From: Achatina immaculata
Lineage: Eukaryota; Mollusca; Gastropoda; Stylommatophora; Achatinidae
Direction: 5' to 3'
Length of the DNA stretch: 64,000 bases
Assembly: GCA_009760885.1 (NCBI GenBank)
Contig: CM019701.1
Span: 18,638,975-18,702,974 of the forward strand
A program made the translations under genes and the position numbers. The notes under the pieces are model-generated. The model was not told the origin of the DNA. It did no database searches and saw only the letters and a program-made list of their open reading frames with translations. Of this stretch, positions 24,911 to 35,953 are shown one piece after another. How positions within the stretch are numbered: the stretch's first letter is position 1; each line of letters starts with the position of its first letter.

Positions 24911-25395
24911 CTCTCTCTGAACCTTAAGTGCCCAGGGCACATGGGGCTTCCGCAAGGGTTTTCCACAAATACCTGTCCTTTGCCTTTTTTTCTGCTCTTG
25001 CCCAGGTGAGCCCTCTATTGCTCAACATCCTTTCTGTTGTTCTTCTCCATGTCTCTTTTGGTCTACCCCTACTTCTGTTCCCCTGTGGTGTCCATCTTAG
25101 TGCTATTTTTAGTAGTGAGTCATTCGGAGCACATGTCCCAACCATCGCCAGCGTCTTTCCTCAATAATTGCTGTCAGTGGTTTCATCTGCTTTTCTGCCA
25201 ACAAGATGTTATTTCTTATGGTGTTCGGCCAAAATATTTTTCTACTTCTTTGTAAACATTTACTCTGGAAAGAATTCAACTTGTTTTCTATGGTTTTGGT
25301 GATTTTCCAGCATTCACTTCCATAGAGTAGTACACTTAGAACATTACTCTTAAATATCCTGATTTTCATATTTATGCTCAGTTTTTTTTATTTCC
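24911..25395 (-). mobile_element. LINE-A 3' fragment with 11-bp target-site duplication
   Basis: Encodes the LINE-A C-terminus (MKIRIFKSNVLSVLLYGSEC, then RRWRWLGHVLRMT and KGRPKETWRRT-type residues) in two frames with one frameshift. The element ends with CALGT-stop and an AGAG tail (24911-24918). Direct repeats atatattgtat at 24900-24910 and 25396-25406 mark the insertion. Strongly 5' truncated, as is usual for LINE insertions. Confidence 0.88.
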
Positions 25396-25524
25396 ATATA
25401 TTGTATGCCGTTGTTGAAATAAAGAGAATATACAGATTCATCGTAAAGTATATTTTACATACAAAATAATTATAATAATAATAATAATAATCTCCAGATC
25501 TGTAAATTATAACTGGTATATATG

Positions 25525-25863
25525 AGGGAGAATAAATATCATGGACACAAAAAAAGAACAAATATATCTATTCTACAAGAGCTTAATATTGAAGAAGGCT
25601 GGCTAGTAAAGAGAAAACTTAAATATTTTGGACATATTAAACGTCATGATAATTTAGAGAAGACCGTCTTGGAAGGATACATAATGGGAAAAAGAAAAAG
25701 AGGAAGACCAAAACGAAGATGGCTGCAAGACATCGTTGACGATCTGCAAATGGATGCCGCAGCAGCAGGCCATCTTGTTCACAATCGAGAGGCCTACAGG
25801 AGTGCTGTTTGGGAGGCAAAGTTCCGCAAGGGACATGCAAATGAATGAATGAATGAATGAATG
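25525..25863 (+). mobile_element. LINE-B 3' fragment, (AATG)n tail
   Basis: A single open frame gives NISILQELNIEEGW, KLKYFGHIKRHDNLEK, a KRKRGRPKRRWLQDI segment and the end KFRKGHANE, followed by five AATG units at 25843-25863. Same C-terminus as LINE-B copies at 34282, 41199 and 47702. It is 5' truncated and inserted in gene A intron 2. Confidence 0.9.
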
Positions 25864-25984
25864 TGGGAGAATAAAAAAGAGAAGACAATTTGACAATTAC
25901 ACTGTAACCACAACAGATAGAAGATGACGCTTAATAGCACATTCGTACCAGCTGAGTGATAGTTCGGAAGTGCACAACGCAGCG

Positions 25985-26990
25985 ATCTGTTCTTGTCTAG
26001 ATGAAGCCATTTTAGCAGGGATGCAATGCTGCAGAACTGCACCTGTTAAGCAGTGCATTCTTGTGAGATTTCTTTGGACAGCGGGAGTGAAATCTGCTGA
26101 AATGAATGTTGGCTCAGTACTGAAGTGAAAAAAGCATGACTCATCTAAAATTTAAAGAACGGGTAGAAAGATTAAAACTGGAAGAACAAGTGTAACCGAC
26201 GATCATCTCATCGACGGTCAACATCGTGTACACAAGCTTACATGGGCTGGGTACAAGTCGTGATCAGAGAAAACTAATGGATTACGTTGTCCGCTGTTAC
26301 TCCACATTTGGATATCAGCTGTAGATTCGCACATGGACCTGGGCATGATGACCTGAAGTACAGTAAAGTTGGCCAAGATGACCTTTCATACAACCTATGA
26401 TCTGCACAGACAACAGAATTCCTCTCACCGGCTATGAGACGTGGCTCCATCACTATGAACTCGAAAGCATGAAGAAAACATCGCCTTCTCCAGTAAACAA
26501 GAAATTCAAACAGTCTGCCGCCAAGAAAATCATACTAAACCTTTTTGGGGGCATAAAGGGGTTAATCTAAAGCATTTTCAAAACCACGGACAGTGACTAG
26601 TGTAGTGTATCTTAGAGAGAAATGTAAACTGTACTTAACAACAAAAGAAAAGGAATGTCTAAAACAGCCTTGTCGCACCCTGACAAAGCAATACCCATGC
26701 AGCGGCGGTAACGATGGAGTCATTGCAGCGGTTTGAACATCTGTCTCATCTATCCTACAGCCCTGATCTGACGCTATGGGATTATCGTGTTTTAGTTTCA
26801 TTTAAAGAGGTTACCAGGTGGCAGGATCATCTTTCGTGATTAAGTTAAGGAAGCGGTGCAGACCTGGATTCGAGAGCAACCGAAATGTTTCTTTTGCTAA
26901 GGAATGAAGAAGCTAGTGGAAAGATATAAGAATTGCATCGACATCTGGAGGAACTATGTGGAGAAGTGATATAACCTTTATGTTCGTTTG
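25985..26990 (+). pseudogene. Mariner transposase pseudogene (Mos1/SETMAR-like)
   Basis: Frameshifted remnants run in the order of a mariner transposase. An N-terminal helix-turn-helix region (CILVRFLWTAGVKSAEMN near 26050; GRTSVTDDHLIDGQ near 26185) is followed by the catalytic region ETWLHHYELES (near 26430) and SPVNKKFKQS. Next come a SYSPDLTLWDYRV motif (near 26750-26800) and the end QTWIREQPKCFFC, KLVERYKNCID, NYVEK (26860-26970). Conserved catalytic positions of the D,D34D triad can be guessed at DET (altered here to YET) and YSPDLTLWDY, but many stops separate them. Not functional. Terminal inverted repeats were not identified. Confidence 0.87.
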
Positions 26991-27109
26991 CTCACAGTTG
27001 CTGGTATTAACAGAGTTTGTTACTTTAACTTTTTCTTTCTCCCATCTGCCTCACATATGTAAGTCAACAAATAAGACAAGTCTTATGAATATTCACATTT
27101 TTATATGGT

Positions 27110-27115
27110 GAAGAT

Positions 27116-27154
<39 letters not shown>

Positions 27155-27172
27155 GGGGGGGGGGAAGAAGAG
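27110..27172 (+). repeat. (GA)n microsatellite with poly-G
   Basis: agagag run followed by a G-homopolymer, next to gene A exon 2. It is intronic and likely to vary in length. Confidence 0.9.
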
Positions 27173-27209
27173 AGAAAATATTTGAAAATAATGTTTGATT
27201 TGCAATTAC

Positions 27210-27353
27210 AATATTGACAAGATGGACCAAACCATCCAGTCTGACACGTGTCCCCTGATGTACATTCTCCAGTGTTGGCGTTACAGTTCCTGTTGTTGTT
27301 ACAGTGGCACTTGTACTGGCAGTTGGACCCAAACCATCCTTGTGTTCTACAGT
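27210..27353 (-). CDS. Gene A exon 2: 8-cysteine EGF/laminin-type module
   Basis: A 144-base phase 1-1 exon with AG acceptor (ct at 27354-27355) and GTAATT donor (27204-27209). Product starts DCRTQGWFGSNCQYKCHC, continues NCNANTGECTSGD and ends CQTGWFGPSCQY. Eight cysteines and the paired WFG.(N/S)CQY motifs match the EGF-like module at the N-terminus of fucolectin/EGF receptors of molluscs. These modules fold outside the cell through four disulphides. It follows the signal peptide directly (AA + D), so it would be the first residue block of the mature protein. Confidence 0.87.
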
Positions 27354-27373
27354 CTGAAAAGCATAAATATTAA

Positions 27374-28177
27374 TGTCGCTTTATAACAGTAAAGAAGGAA
27401 TAATATACTCAGAACAATATACTCAGAATAATATACTCAGAAAGAGAAAAGAAATCTGCACTGTGGCCATGGGTGGTCAAGACTCTCTGCTTTTCCGTCT
27501 CAAAATTTCTTTATCTAGAAGCTGTTTCTACCATGAGCAGAGTAAGGTTGTGCAAGGTGGTGGAAGCCAAGAACTGTCGCTTTCTGGGCGGGCATCGAAG
27601 AGCCTTCATGTGCAAGTCCAGGGAAATATAGAAACTAGGTCATCCTGCTATCATCATCAACTATTATCAAAAACATTACTATAATAAAAACTAGGAAATG
27701 TCCGTACAGTAGCACAGACAGGTTTCATGATTAGTTTGAAAGTTAGTGCTTGCTGTAAGATCTTACATGTTGTAAATCTTGTCAGTTATCTGTACAACTC
27801 TCAATACCTCCCCCACTCCCACCCTCTCTATTCTTTTAGTCTTTATTCTTAATTCTGGTTTTGTCATGCATGTCAGTTTTCTGCAAGTATGAGTCTACTC
27901 CATTATACTTTATCTAGACAAACACTTGTAAACGTAACTAGCTAACCGTTGTTTCTCGACATACTCCAAGACTCAAACTCTTATCTTTGTTTACCAATTA
28001 TGAAACACATGAACAACTAAATGATTGTTGATCTTGGCGTGAGTGATAACTTAGATAAAAAAAAAATGAAGGCCAGCCTGTATCATTCTAAAATGTAATT
28101 GAAATATGTAAAAATTGTTCCGCTAACTCAAAAGCAGCAAATTAGTGATGTTTTTAATGTCTCAAAGAAACAAGTAT
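27374..28177. other. Gene A intron 1, no recognised gene
   Basis: A/T-rich, with a short 'atactcagaa' triplication at about 27408-27440. A plus frame at 27373-27684 has no family signature. Confidence 0.5.
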
Positions 28178-28480
28178 CATCATCATCATCATCAGGTGCT
28201 GTGCCAACTGACGTTGTCTATTACGTTTCTCCACAAAACCCGATCCTTCTCGCAGGCCATCAGTTCAGTTGATCTCACACCTTCTCGTCAAATCGTCAAA
28301 CTATCCACTAACAATTCTCCCGGCCTTCCCCTTGTTCTTCTTCCCTCGATTTTTCCTGTTGTTACAATATTTCCAATCCCACTTCTTCTCATTCATGCTA
28401 TGTGAAAGTACATAATCTGTCCTGTATTTTTAAAAATTTGTAACAAGATTTTATTGTCTCTCATGCTCTTCCTAAAATTC
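28178..28480 (-). mobile_element. LINE-C 3' end fragment
   Basis: Begins (in plus orientation) with a CAT repeat at 28178-28193, the complement of the (TGA)n tail. It then matches the C-terminal LINE-C sequence of the 41.3-kb copy over roughly 280 bases. Strongly 5' truncated. Confidence 0.82.
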
Positions 28481-28575
28481 TCAAATTATTAAGAAATTCA
28501 CAAAAGTTACTTTTCATAGATTCTTCCACTTTCATTATTGCGTTATTATATAGTGTAACAACAATGTGTGTGTGG

Positions 28576-28576
<1 letters not shown>

Positions 28577-28629
<53 letters not shown>

Positions 28630-28661
28630 AGCTATATTACACCTTGTATGCTTACAGTTTG

Positions 28662-28693
<32 letters not shown>

Positions 28694-28770
28694 CAAATGT
28701 TACTGTTATGTGTGTATATATATATATAAATATATATATACACATATATATATACACATATACTATTAGT
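28577..28770. repeat. (TA)n and related AT microsatellites
   Basis: Three TA-rich runs (about 28577-28626, 28662-28692 and 28714-28760), the last mixed with CA/GT dinucleotides. They lie just downstream of the gene A exon 1 donor, within intron 1. Confidence 0.95.
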
Positions 28771-28813
28771 TGATATATATTACCGAGTAAAATAATAACT
28801 ATCGTCTTATTAC

Positions 28814-28877
28814 CTGCAGCAACAGTGAGTGCACAGATACTGGAGATCAGCGACCACAAGAGCAGATCTGAAGCCAT
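28814..28877 (-). CDS. Gene A exon 1: start codon and signal peptide of a secreted or membrane EGF/fucolectin receptor
   Basis: ATG at 28877-28875, followed by MASDLLLWSLISSICALTVA and one more Ala. This is a short n-region, a hydrophobic core and an AxA-like cleavage region. The exon ends after GCAG with a GTAATA donor (28808-28813), leaving phase 1, which fits exon 2 exactly. An in-frame upstream ATG at 28904 would add nine charged residues (MQQRNSKEK); I prefer the inner start because it puts the signal peptide at the terminus. Gene A then runs left over at least 20 kb. Promoter elements were not recognised. Confidence 0.65.
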
Positions 28878-29046
28878 CTTTTCTTTACTATTTCTTTGCT
28901 GCAAGTTTTTTTACAGTTGCTGTAATGTTAACCGTAAGTTACACTTCAGTGTCAGGAACTGCAGGTATCAGAATATCATTAAGAAACAATAGCGACTGGC
29001 ACATCTCTGTTGTTTACAAACATAAATAGTTCTTTTTTCTCAAGGA

Positions 29047-29290
29047 AGTAGAGGTTGGTGGTTGTTGAGTAGGTGGACAAGGAAGTAGAGGTTGGTGGTT
29101 GTTGAGTAGCTAGACAAGGGAGCAGAGGTTGGTAGTTTTTGAGTAGCTGGACAAGGGAGTAGAGGTTGGTGGTTGTTGAGTAGCTGGACAAAGGAGTATG
29201 GGTTGGTGGTTGTTGGGTAGCTGAACAAAGGAGCAGAGGTTGGTGGTTGTTGTGTGGTTGTAAAAGGGAGCAGATGATGGTGGTTGTTGT
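29047..29290 (+). repeat. 37-bp minisatellite running into assembly gap
   Basis: About six units of gaggttggtggttgttgagt then agctggacaagggagta (37 bp). The array is cut by the N run at 29291, so its true length is unknown. It lies about 170 bases upstream of gene A exon 1. Confidence 0.92.
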
Positions 29291-29390
29291 NNNNNNNNNN
29301 NNNNNNNNNNNNNNNNNNNNNNNNNNNNNNNNNNNNNNNNNNNNNNNNNNNNNNNNNNNNNNNNNNNNNNNNNNNNNNNNNNNNNNNNNN
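29291..29390. other. Assembly gap (100 N)
   Basis: Exactly 100 N, a conventional placeholder for a gap of unknown size, placed inside the 37-bp repeat array. Confidence 0.99.
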
Positions 29391-29563
29391 GTATTAAACT
29401 GAACACTGATGAGAATTTTGTGTTATTTTTCTCTGCGAGAAAATTAATGTTACATTATGTGAGCATATTTTTCACTAAAATCATCTGAGTTCAGGACAAG
29501 ATGTTCTTTTTTTTGTGCTTTATATAATAGTCCTTAACATTGCAAAATATGTTTTCAAGACCA

Positions 29564-29792
29564 GCCCATGTCAACTGTTTATTAGCAACTTCATTCATGG
29601 TTGAAGGCAAGCCCATGTCAACTGTTTATTAGCAACTTCATTCATGGTTGAAGGCTAGCCCATGTCAACTGTTTATTAGCAACTTCATTCATGGTTGAAG
29701 GCTAGCCTATGTCAACTGCTTATTAACAACTTCATTCATGGTTGAAGGCTAGCCCATGTCAACTGTTTATTATCAACTTCATTCATGGTTTG
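29564..29792 (+). repeat. 47-bp minisatellite, about 5 units
   Basis: Unit begins gcccatgtcaactgtttatt and continues agcaacttcattcatggttgaaggcta (47 bp). Copies start at 29564, 29611 and at further 47-bp steps, with few differences. Confidence 0.92.
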
Positions 29793-30119
29793 ATTCTATC
29801 TAAATTTGATTTTCTTATTGTCCACAGTGAGAACAAACCATGTTAAAGTGTCCTTGCAGTTGTTTTACCACCAGTCATAAGTTTCCCCTTCCAGTTACTC
29901 TGTGCCATAAAATGTATATGTGGCATGGTCTTTCTCCAGAGTTTTCCCAGTCTTCATTTGAATGAATCAGGAATAGCTAAAAAATCTATTTCTTCAAGAA
30001 ATAACTCAAGCCTTAATGCTTCAATTTTTATAATTTACATAAAATTACTACCAACAAAGAACAAACTTCTTTGATTAATTACTGTGAGGTAATTTCTATG
30101 CAAGAATAAACAGAATTTT

Positions 30120-30187
30120 ATATATCTATATCTATATATATATATATATATATATAAAGGATGTAAGATGTTATATATATATATATT
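30120..30187. repeat. (TA)n microsatellite
   Basis: TATATA runs flanking the copy of 'ggatgtaagatg' at the edge of the LINE-E rearranged copy. Confidence 0.9.
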
Positions 30188-30235
30188 ACCATCACAAATT
30201 TGCATATCTCGGCAGTTATATAGACCAGGATCTTT

Positions 30236-30955
30236 ACATCTTACATCCTTCCCATGCCATTAAGCATCACATAGGGCTCACATAGTTGTTTGCCAAGTTT
30301 TCCTGTTTCAACCATGTGAAAATCTAAAGAGGACATTGTTAAGAGAAGCCAGTTTAGTGTTGACCTCTTTTTCTTTGACCTGTAGACCAAAATGATGACA
30401 CCAAAAAGGAAGTTAGAATTCGAATTGCAAAAGCAGCATTGACTTTCAAGAAACTTGAGAACATATGGCATTCAAAAGTTATCAGCACAAAAACCAAGTC
30501 AAGATTATTCCGTTCAAATGTAATATCCACCCTCATTTATACATATGAAAGCTCGAAAACAACTAAAGAAATTAGACTTTTTTTTAAACAAATGCATCAG
30601 GAAAATACACTGTATAAAGTGGAATCAATTCAAAACCATTGCAGAGATAAGACAGATGAGCAAATAACAATCTGTCTCATGGGTGATCAGAAAAAGAAGA
30701 TGGACATATGTTGGTCATGTGCTGAGAAGAAACAACCAGAGAATTTCAAAACAAGCTATCAGGTGGAATACAAAAGTCTGAAGAAAAAGAGGTTGACCTA
30801 AAGAGGACATTGTTAAGAGAGGCCAGTTTAGTGGGAATAACATCCCTTGATGAGGGTGAAAAGCTCACCGAAAACAGGAAACCTTGGCAAGCTACCATGC
30901 GAGCCCTATGTGATGTTTAGCGACATGGAAATGTGTATATATATAAGGTTAATAC
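30236..30955 (+). mobile_element. LINE-E 3' fragment with scrambled/inverted 5' segment
   Basis: The plus part (about 30388-30955) reads KEVRIRIAKAALTFKKLENI and SRLFRSNVISTLIYTYESS, then MGDQKKKMDICWSC and a frameshifted C-terminus. Before it, 30236-30297 is the LINE-E 3' terminus on the opposite strand, and 30315-30350 is a small plus-strand piece matching 30796-30835. This arrangement fits inversion during target-primed reverse transcription. Not coding. Confidence 0.78.
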
Positions 30956-30987
30956 AGATACATGATTTCGTTTTAGAACCATGCTAG

Positions 30988-32447
30988 GTTCTAAAGACTG
31001 TCATAGCCGGAGGTGGGGTGGAGGATATGCTCTCCACTCCAATTAAATGTCTACAAAGTGCGTGTCTAAAATAGCCTCTGACAGTCGAGTCCAGATCCTG
31101 GCCTTCTCGTGGCAGAACTATTCAAACTGACAGGAAAAGGGGCGAAGGTGAATATCTGGCGCCCGAAACCCAGACGTTTTGGGTAGATGAGAGTCTTGTT
31201 TGGTAGCTCATCTGAGAGAAGCAAAACTCTGATTTAAAACCCGCTGCTGCCGAGATTCTTCAGCTGCCATGCATGGAGTGGGGCTCCTCTCGCCCAGTGA
31301 AGAAAGATGCAAATGGGATTGCCGTGCGGCGCCACTGTGGAAAAAGTGAAAGAAAGGATTAAGTGAAGTAATCAGCAGTCTCTAGGTCAGGACTGCTCAA
31401 ATCACGGCACCTCCACTCTGGGGGTCGGCCACGTCCTATGTGCATTCATACAGGGTGAATTGCTGAACGGGCTTAACCCAAGGGTTAAGATACTGCTGCC
31501 AAGATTCTTCGGATACCGCGAAAGGAGCAAAACTCCTCCCGGCCAATGAAGAAAATGCGAAAAAGCAATTAGGGTTGCCGTGCGGTGCCAATGTGAAAAG
31601 GTGATGGAAAAGATAAAGTGAAGCTTAATCGGTATGTCCAGTAGTCTCGCGGCGAGAGCTACTCATACCACGGCACCACTGCTCTAGAAGCTGGCCAGGT
31701 CCGATGTACACCCATACTGGTGAAATATGCCTAAACCGGCATAAACCAGGGTTGAAACTTGATGGCTACTCATGTCACGGTACCTCCGCTCTAGAGGTCG
31801 ATCACGTCCTAAACACGCCATACTGGGATAATACGCCTAAACCGGCTCAACCCAGGGTGGAACTTACTAGTGGCGATGATTCGTCCTCCTTGTCAAATGC
31901 TCCATCCTGGTCACAACTAGGAATGGTAGCGGCCATGACCACAAAATGCTGAAGTCAGAGACACTGGACCAGTGCAGTCTAGATAGGCAACCACCTCTCA
32001 CCCAGTGGGGATGTATGCATATCCTAATCACGCTGAGGTTTTCCGCTGAGAAAGTCCAACTCTTGACTGGATGGGCAACCACCTCTCACCTAGGTGGAGA
32101 TACATGGGTATCTCAAAACACGTTGAGATTTTCCGGTAAGAAAGTCCAACCCTAGCCTGGATGGGCAACCACCTCGCACCCAGTGGGGATATACTGATAT
32201 CCAAAACACGTCGAGGTTTTCCGGTGAGAAAGTCCAACTCTAGATTAAACTGGTGCAACGAAAACCACGGTGTCATGCAATCTCGCTTCTGAGACCCAAG
32301 AAGCGAGAATATAGGCTCAAGCCTTGTGATACTCTGAACCTCTTGTGATCCTTTTGGGGACCATGGGACCTATCGAAGACCACAGTAGTAAATTCAGTAG
32401 GATCAAAGGGTGGTCTTGGTGGTAGAAGCGAACGAAGAAGAACTATA
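30988..32447 (+). mobile_element. Retroposon H, long copy with internal subrepeats
   Basis: Starts ggttctaaagactgtcatag and ends gaacgaagaagaac, the same ends as the 784-bp copy at 20159. The inside is longer (about 1.46 kb). The 'gattcttc...cgtgcgg(c/t)gcca' module occurs at least twice (near 31250 and 31500). A second, shorter module (gggcaaccacctctcaccca to gagaaagtccaactct, roughly 85 bp) occurs three times between 31985 and 32240. No protein-coding signature. No clear target-site duplication was found. Confidence 0.78.
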
Positions 32448-33064
32448 CTATAAGGCAAATGCTGTTTAAATCAGATTCATGAATTCTTTTGCATTAACCA
32501 CCAAAGTGAGTGAATTCCCTGTAGTAAATGAAGAACTTTGTCACAGCTGTATTCACATGTAAAATGACAATTTTTGAATTCTTACAACATGATCATCATG
32601 AGGGGCATATTTACATTTATGACCAATGTAAAAGCTCAGCTTCATCATTAGCAGTCTGTTCATGTCCTGTGTTTCTGTTTTCTAGGAACTTCAAGTATTT
32701 TTTTTTTCACTTAAAAGATTTAAAATTCTTGTATTTTCTGTCGTTAAAGGCTCACTATAATCTCCATTCCTAGTTCAGATAGAAGGCTTTTACACAGTAA
32801 TGGTTCTTTTCATCTTGGTAAGTAGTTTTAACTTTACTGTTATAGTATGCAGGCACACAAATGTGTTTCAGTGAGTAGCAATCTGTTGAGCAATTTCTTT
32901 TATTTCTTTTGTGTGCCACAGAGGTAAAGAACATGTGATGAAAATTATAACAGTAACATATTTATTATATATTCCACTTATTATAAATTATTTAGTGCAC
33001 TGACATTAAATGACGTAATGAAAACATTTTTTAAATACAGCAATTCATACAGTGTGTACCTTAC
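32448..33064. other. Intergenic/3' gene B region, unassigned
   Basis: This is where the cytoplasmic tail of gene B would be expected to start. I see no convincing minus-strand exon with splice signals; the only open frame (32528-32773) is on the plus strand and has no family signature. Confidence 0.45.
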
Positions 33065-33182
33065 CTCCAAAAAATGACACCAATTATAGCTATGATGATA
33101 AGAACAGCAATGAAAGCAGCAACACCACCTGCTATAGGTGCTACTGGTGGAGAAACTGGAGGAGCAATTTCCTGTGGAGATT
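33065..33182 (-). CDS. Gene B transmembrane exon
   Basis: A 118-base exon entering in phase 1 with AG acceptor (ct at 33183-33184) and leaving in phase 2 at a GTAAGG donor (33059-33064). It encodes a Pro-rich stalk (SPQEIAPPVSPPVAPIAGG) followed by a hydrophobic helix of about 20 residues (VAAFIAVLIIIAIIGVIFW) and an Arg at the exon edge, the typical stop-transfer. Preceded on the same strand by EGF exons, it indicates a single-pass receptor with EGF ectodomain. The intracellular part was not found. Relatives with this layout can end in a short tail (MEGF/Draper-like) or in phosphatase domains; the window does not decide. Confidence 0.75.
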
Positions 33183-33397
33183 CTGTTTTGAGGTTGGGTT
33201 GGACATATGGGAGGTAGAGAGAAGGAGAAAGAATTAACATATAAAGCCAGTCTATTATCTTTGAATCTTACTATTTTCCTAAATTGATTTCACTATATTA
33301 AAAATTGACCATAATTTTTTCAAAGAATGATATTCTGTCATCAATTATTTACTACAAACTCTAATCATTTACAGACACTAATTAACTAATTAACTGT

Positions 33398-34282
33398 TAG
33401 GGGTGCACTTTGCCGCCTTACTTATTTAACTTGTATATTGCAAATATAATAAGGAATGTTAGAGAAGATGTAGACAAAGAATATCACGATGCCATAAGAA
33501 TTGGAGGTTATGATATACCAAGAATTAAATATGCTGATGACAAAGAATTACTGTTTAGAACACAAAAAGGTATGGAAAAACTAATTATGTCAGTCCGTAA
33601 GAACAGTGAAGAGCAAATCTATCTTAATGCAAAGAAAACTAAATTGATGACAACTGACAAACCAAACAAGGCAGTTGAAATGCGTATCAATGAGAAAAAA
33701 TTGGAAGAAGTGGAGAGTTTTGAATATCTTGGATCATTACTAACTAATAATGGAGATACAATGAGGAAAATTAAAGGAGGACATCTATTACTCTTCATAA
33801 AGTAAAAAAACTAAAGAATCTGTGCAGAGGAACAGACAGAACTACAAAAATAAGATTTTTAATGCCATGTATCGCAACATATGCCTGTGAGACCTGGACA
33901 CTTAACAAAACAGCTGAGAAACACAAATGCCTTTGAATGTAAATGCTACAGAAGAGTTCTTCAGATATCATGGACACGAACAAATATATCTATACTACAA
34001 GAACTTAATATTGAAGAAGTAAAGAGGATTAAAGAGAGAAAACTTAAATATTTTGGACACATTAAACGTCATAATAATCTAGAGAAGACCTTCTTGTAAG
34101 GGTACATAATGGGAAAAAGAAAGAGAGGAAGACCAAGGCGAAGATGGCTGCAAGAGATCGTTGATGATCTGCAAATGGATGCATCAGCAGCAGGCCATCT
34201 TGCTCACAACCGAGAGGCCTACAGGAGTGCTGTTAGGGAGGCAAAGTTCCGCAAGGGACATGCAAATGAATGAATGAATTAA
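33398..34282 (+). mobile_element. LINE-B 3' half, (AATG)n tail
   Basis: RT end PYLFNLYIANIIRNVREDVD, with a damaged catalytic motif (KYADDKELLF, where other copies have YADDTVLL). Then come FEYLGSLLTNNGDTM, a frameshift near 33800, the C-terminal KLKYFGHIKRHNNLEK and the AATGAATG tail. It lies in the gene B intron between the transmembrane exon and the last EGF exon. Confidence 0.9.
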
Positions 34283-35599
34283 CATACATGAAAAGAACAC
34301 CCAAGAGTTTCACTGTAATCCTTTGATTTATTCTCATGAATTTGTTAGCTGAAGAAAACTCTTCTGAGGATCTGGTGTATATACAATATAGAGAATTTAG
34401 AACTTAACAATAACAATAGTTTTAATAAAATATGTAACTGAAATAAATATTCCTTGTTTTATAACATCATCATCAGCAGCAGCAGTATCTGATGCCATTT
34501 CTCCAGGGAAGTTTGACTTTAATGTATTTCTATTTTATTCTCTCTGTCTCTCTCCCTATCTCTTGCAGGTCAAGTTGCTTCAGATTCATTCTTAATTTTT
34601 TATCGTTATCTAGCTGTTCTGTTTAAGTACTCCATTCAGTATGGGCATTATAATACCCCCTTAATGTAGCCTAAATGTTTTTTTTTAATTTATTCAGAGA
34701 TGCTTTGTATTCATCAAACATATTCACTAATGTGAGTAAGATTACTAAGTGTCTTTTTTTTAATTACAGATATCTGAGACTGGTTAGAATATGAATTTAA
34801 TTATGCACTCATTCATTTATAAAAATGAAGTTTAAGAAAGTTGTAGTTGAAAAATAAGTAATAAAGATAAAGAAATATAGAAATCATTCCCTGATGTATA
34901 ACTGGTATCAGATCATGCAATCAATTTTTTTTTCTTTTATAAAGATAGTTGAAAAATAACAAAATGTCACTGAAAATACTTCACAATGGTGAAAGGATGA
35001 TTAAATACAGTTAAGAATATGTGAATGTACAAAGTAAGGGACTTCAAAAATTTCAGCATAGTACTATTTATGTTTTTTTATTTTTTTTCCCCAGTCATTT
35101 TTCTTTTTCTAACAGACACATTCTCTCTTTATTGATTTGTTTTCTTTTTATTTGTCTGATTAAGTCACAAGTCAACATGTCATATTTTCATCTTTCTTTT
35201 ATCACATAAAACCACGGCAACATGGAGCCAAACTTATGCCAGAAACATGATGACAAAATTTTCCATCTTCCTGAGTACAGTTCTGGCTGCAATTATGGCC
35301 ACACTAGCACCATATTTTCCATATTCACATGCTGCATTATACAAATATAAACAAGATACAGGACAATTCATAAATGTCTGAAATAAATAAACACTATTAT
35401 ATTTTCTGTATGTCTATGATGATGGATGGAGGAGATTCTATAGTGCCCTTAGACAGAAAAAAGCAGCTTTCAAATTTTAAATTCCTCATCAAAGGCAATG
35501 CTCTTTTAAACAATGCAACAAATTACTGATCATTTTAATGTAACAAATACATAATAAGTTTGTCAGTCCAGCATGGCTCAGATCCCAGTAATAAGATTC
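34283..35599. other. Gene B intron, no recognised element
   Basis: A/T-rich with T-homopolymers. No exon, transposon protein or tandem array was recognised. Confidence 0.5.
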
Positions 35600-35815
35600 T
35601 GGCTTTTGATAGATTAAAACAATTCTGTTCACTTGTTTCAGCAGGTGTTTAGTGCAGAAACTGATTTATAGTGTCACTTTGAGTTCTTTTTTTTTTACAT
35701 CATAGAAAATTTGTCACAGTTACATAACAGTTTGAAGCTTTACATTTAACTTTTTTCTCTAACTTGGTAACACAAAAATATAGATTTTTAAGACTGTTAA
35801 AAAAAGAAATATTAC

Positions 35816-35953
35816 TTTTGGTACATTTTGGGTCTTCATAGCCATCCATACAACCCTGATAACAACTTCCATTTTTTGGAGAACATCCACCATCTCCTCC
35901 ACAATGCCCACAATTCTCTCCACAGTCTTTGCCAAAAAAGCCCTGGGAGCAGT
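35816..35953 (-). CDS. Gene B EGF exon c (8-Cys), nearest to the membrane
   Basis: A 138-base phase 1-1 exon with AG acceptor (ct at 35954-35955) and GTAATA-type donor (35810-35815). It encodes DCSQGFFGKDCGENCGHCGG, then DGGCSPKNGSCYQGCMDG and YEDPKCTK: eight cysteines with the spacing of laminin/MEGF-type EGF modules. It would sit directly before the Pro-rich stalk and transmembrane exon. A crippled duplicate of this exon is at about 54007-54028. Confidence 0.86.

Noticed and set aside
26562..26801. Minus-strand 79-codon frame
   Set aside because: Lies antisense to the mariner transposase relic, whose motifs run on the plus strand.
28564..28904. Tyr/Ile-rich frames in AT repeats
   Set aside because: Direct translation of (TA)n; only the signal-peptide part of the minus frame is supported by a donor site and frame match.
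33065..33182. Naming gene B a receptor tyrosine phosphatase or MEGF10/Draper homologue
   Set aside because: Only the ectodomain EGF modules and transmembrane helix are visible; no phosphatase or signalling motif was found, so a specific name is unsupported.
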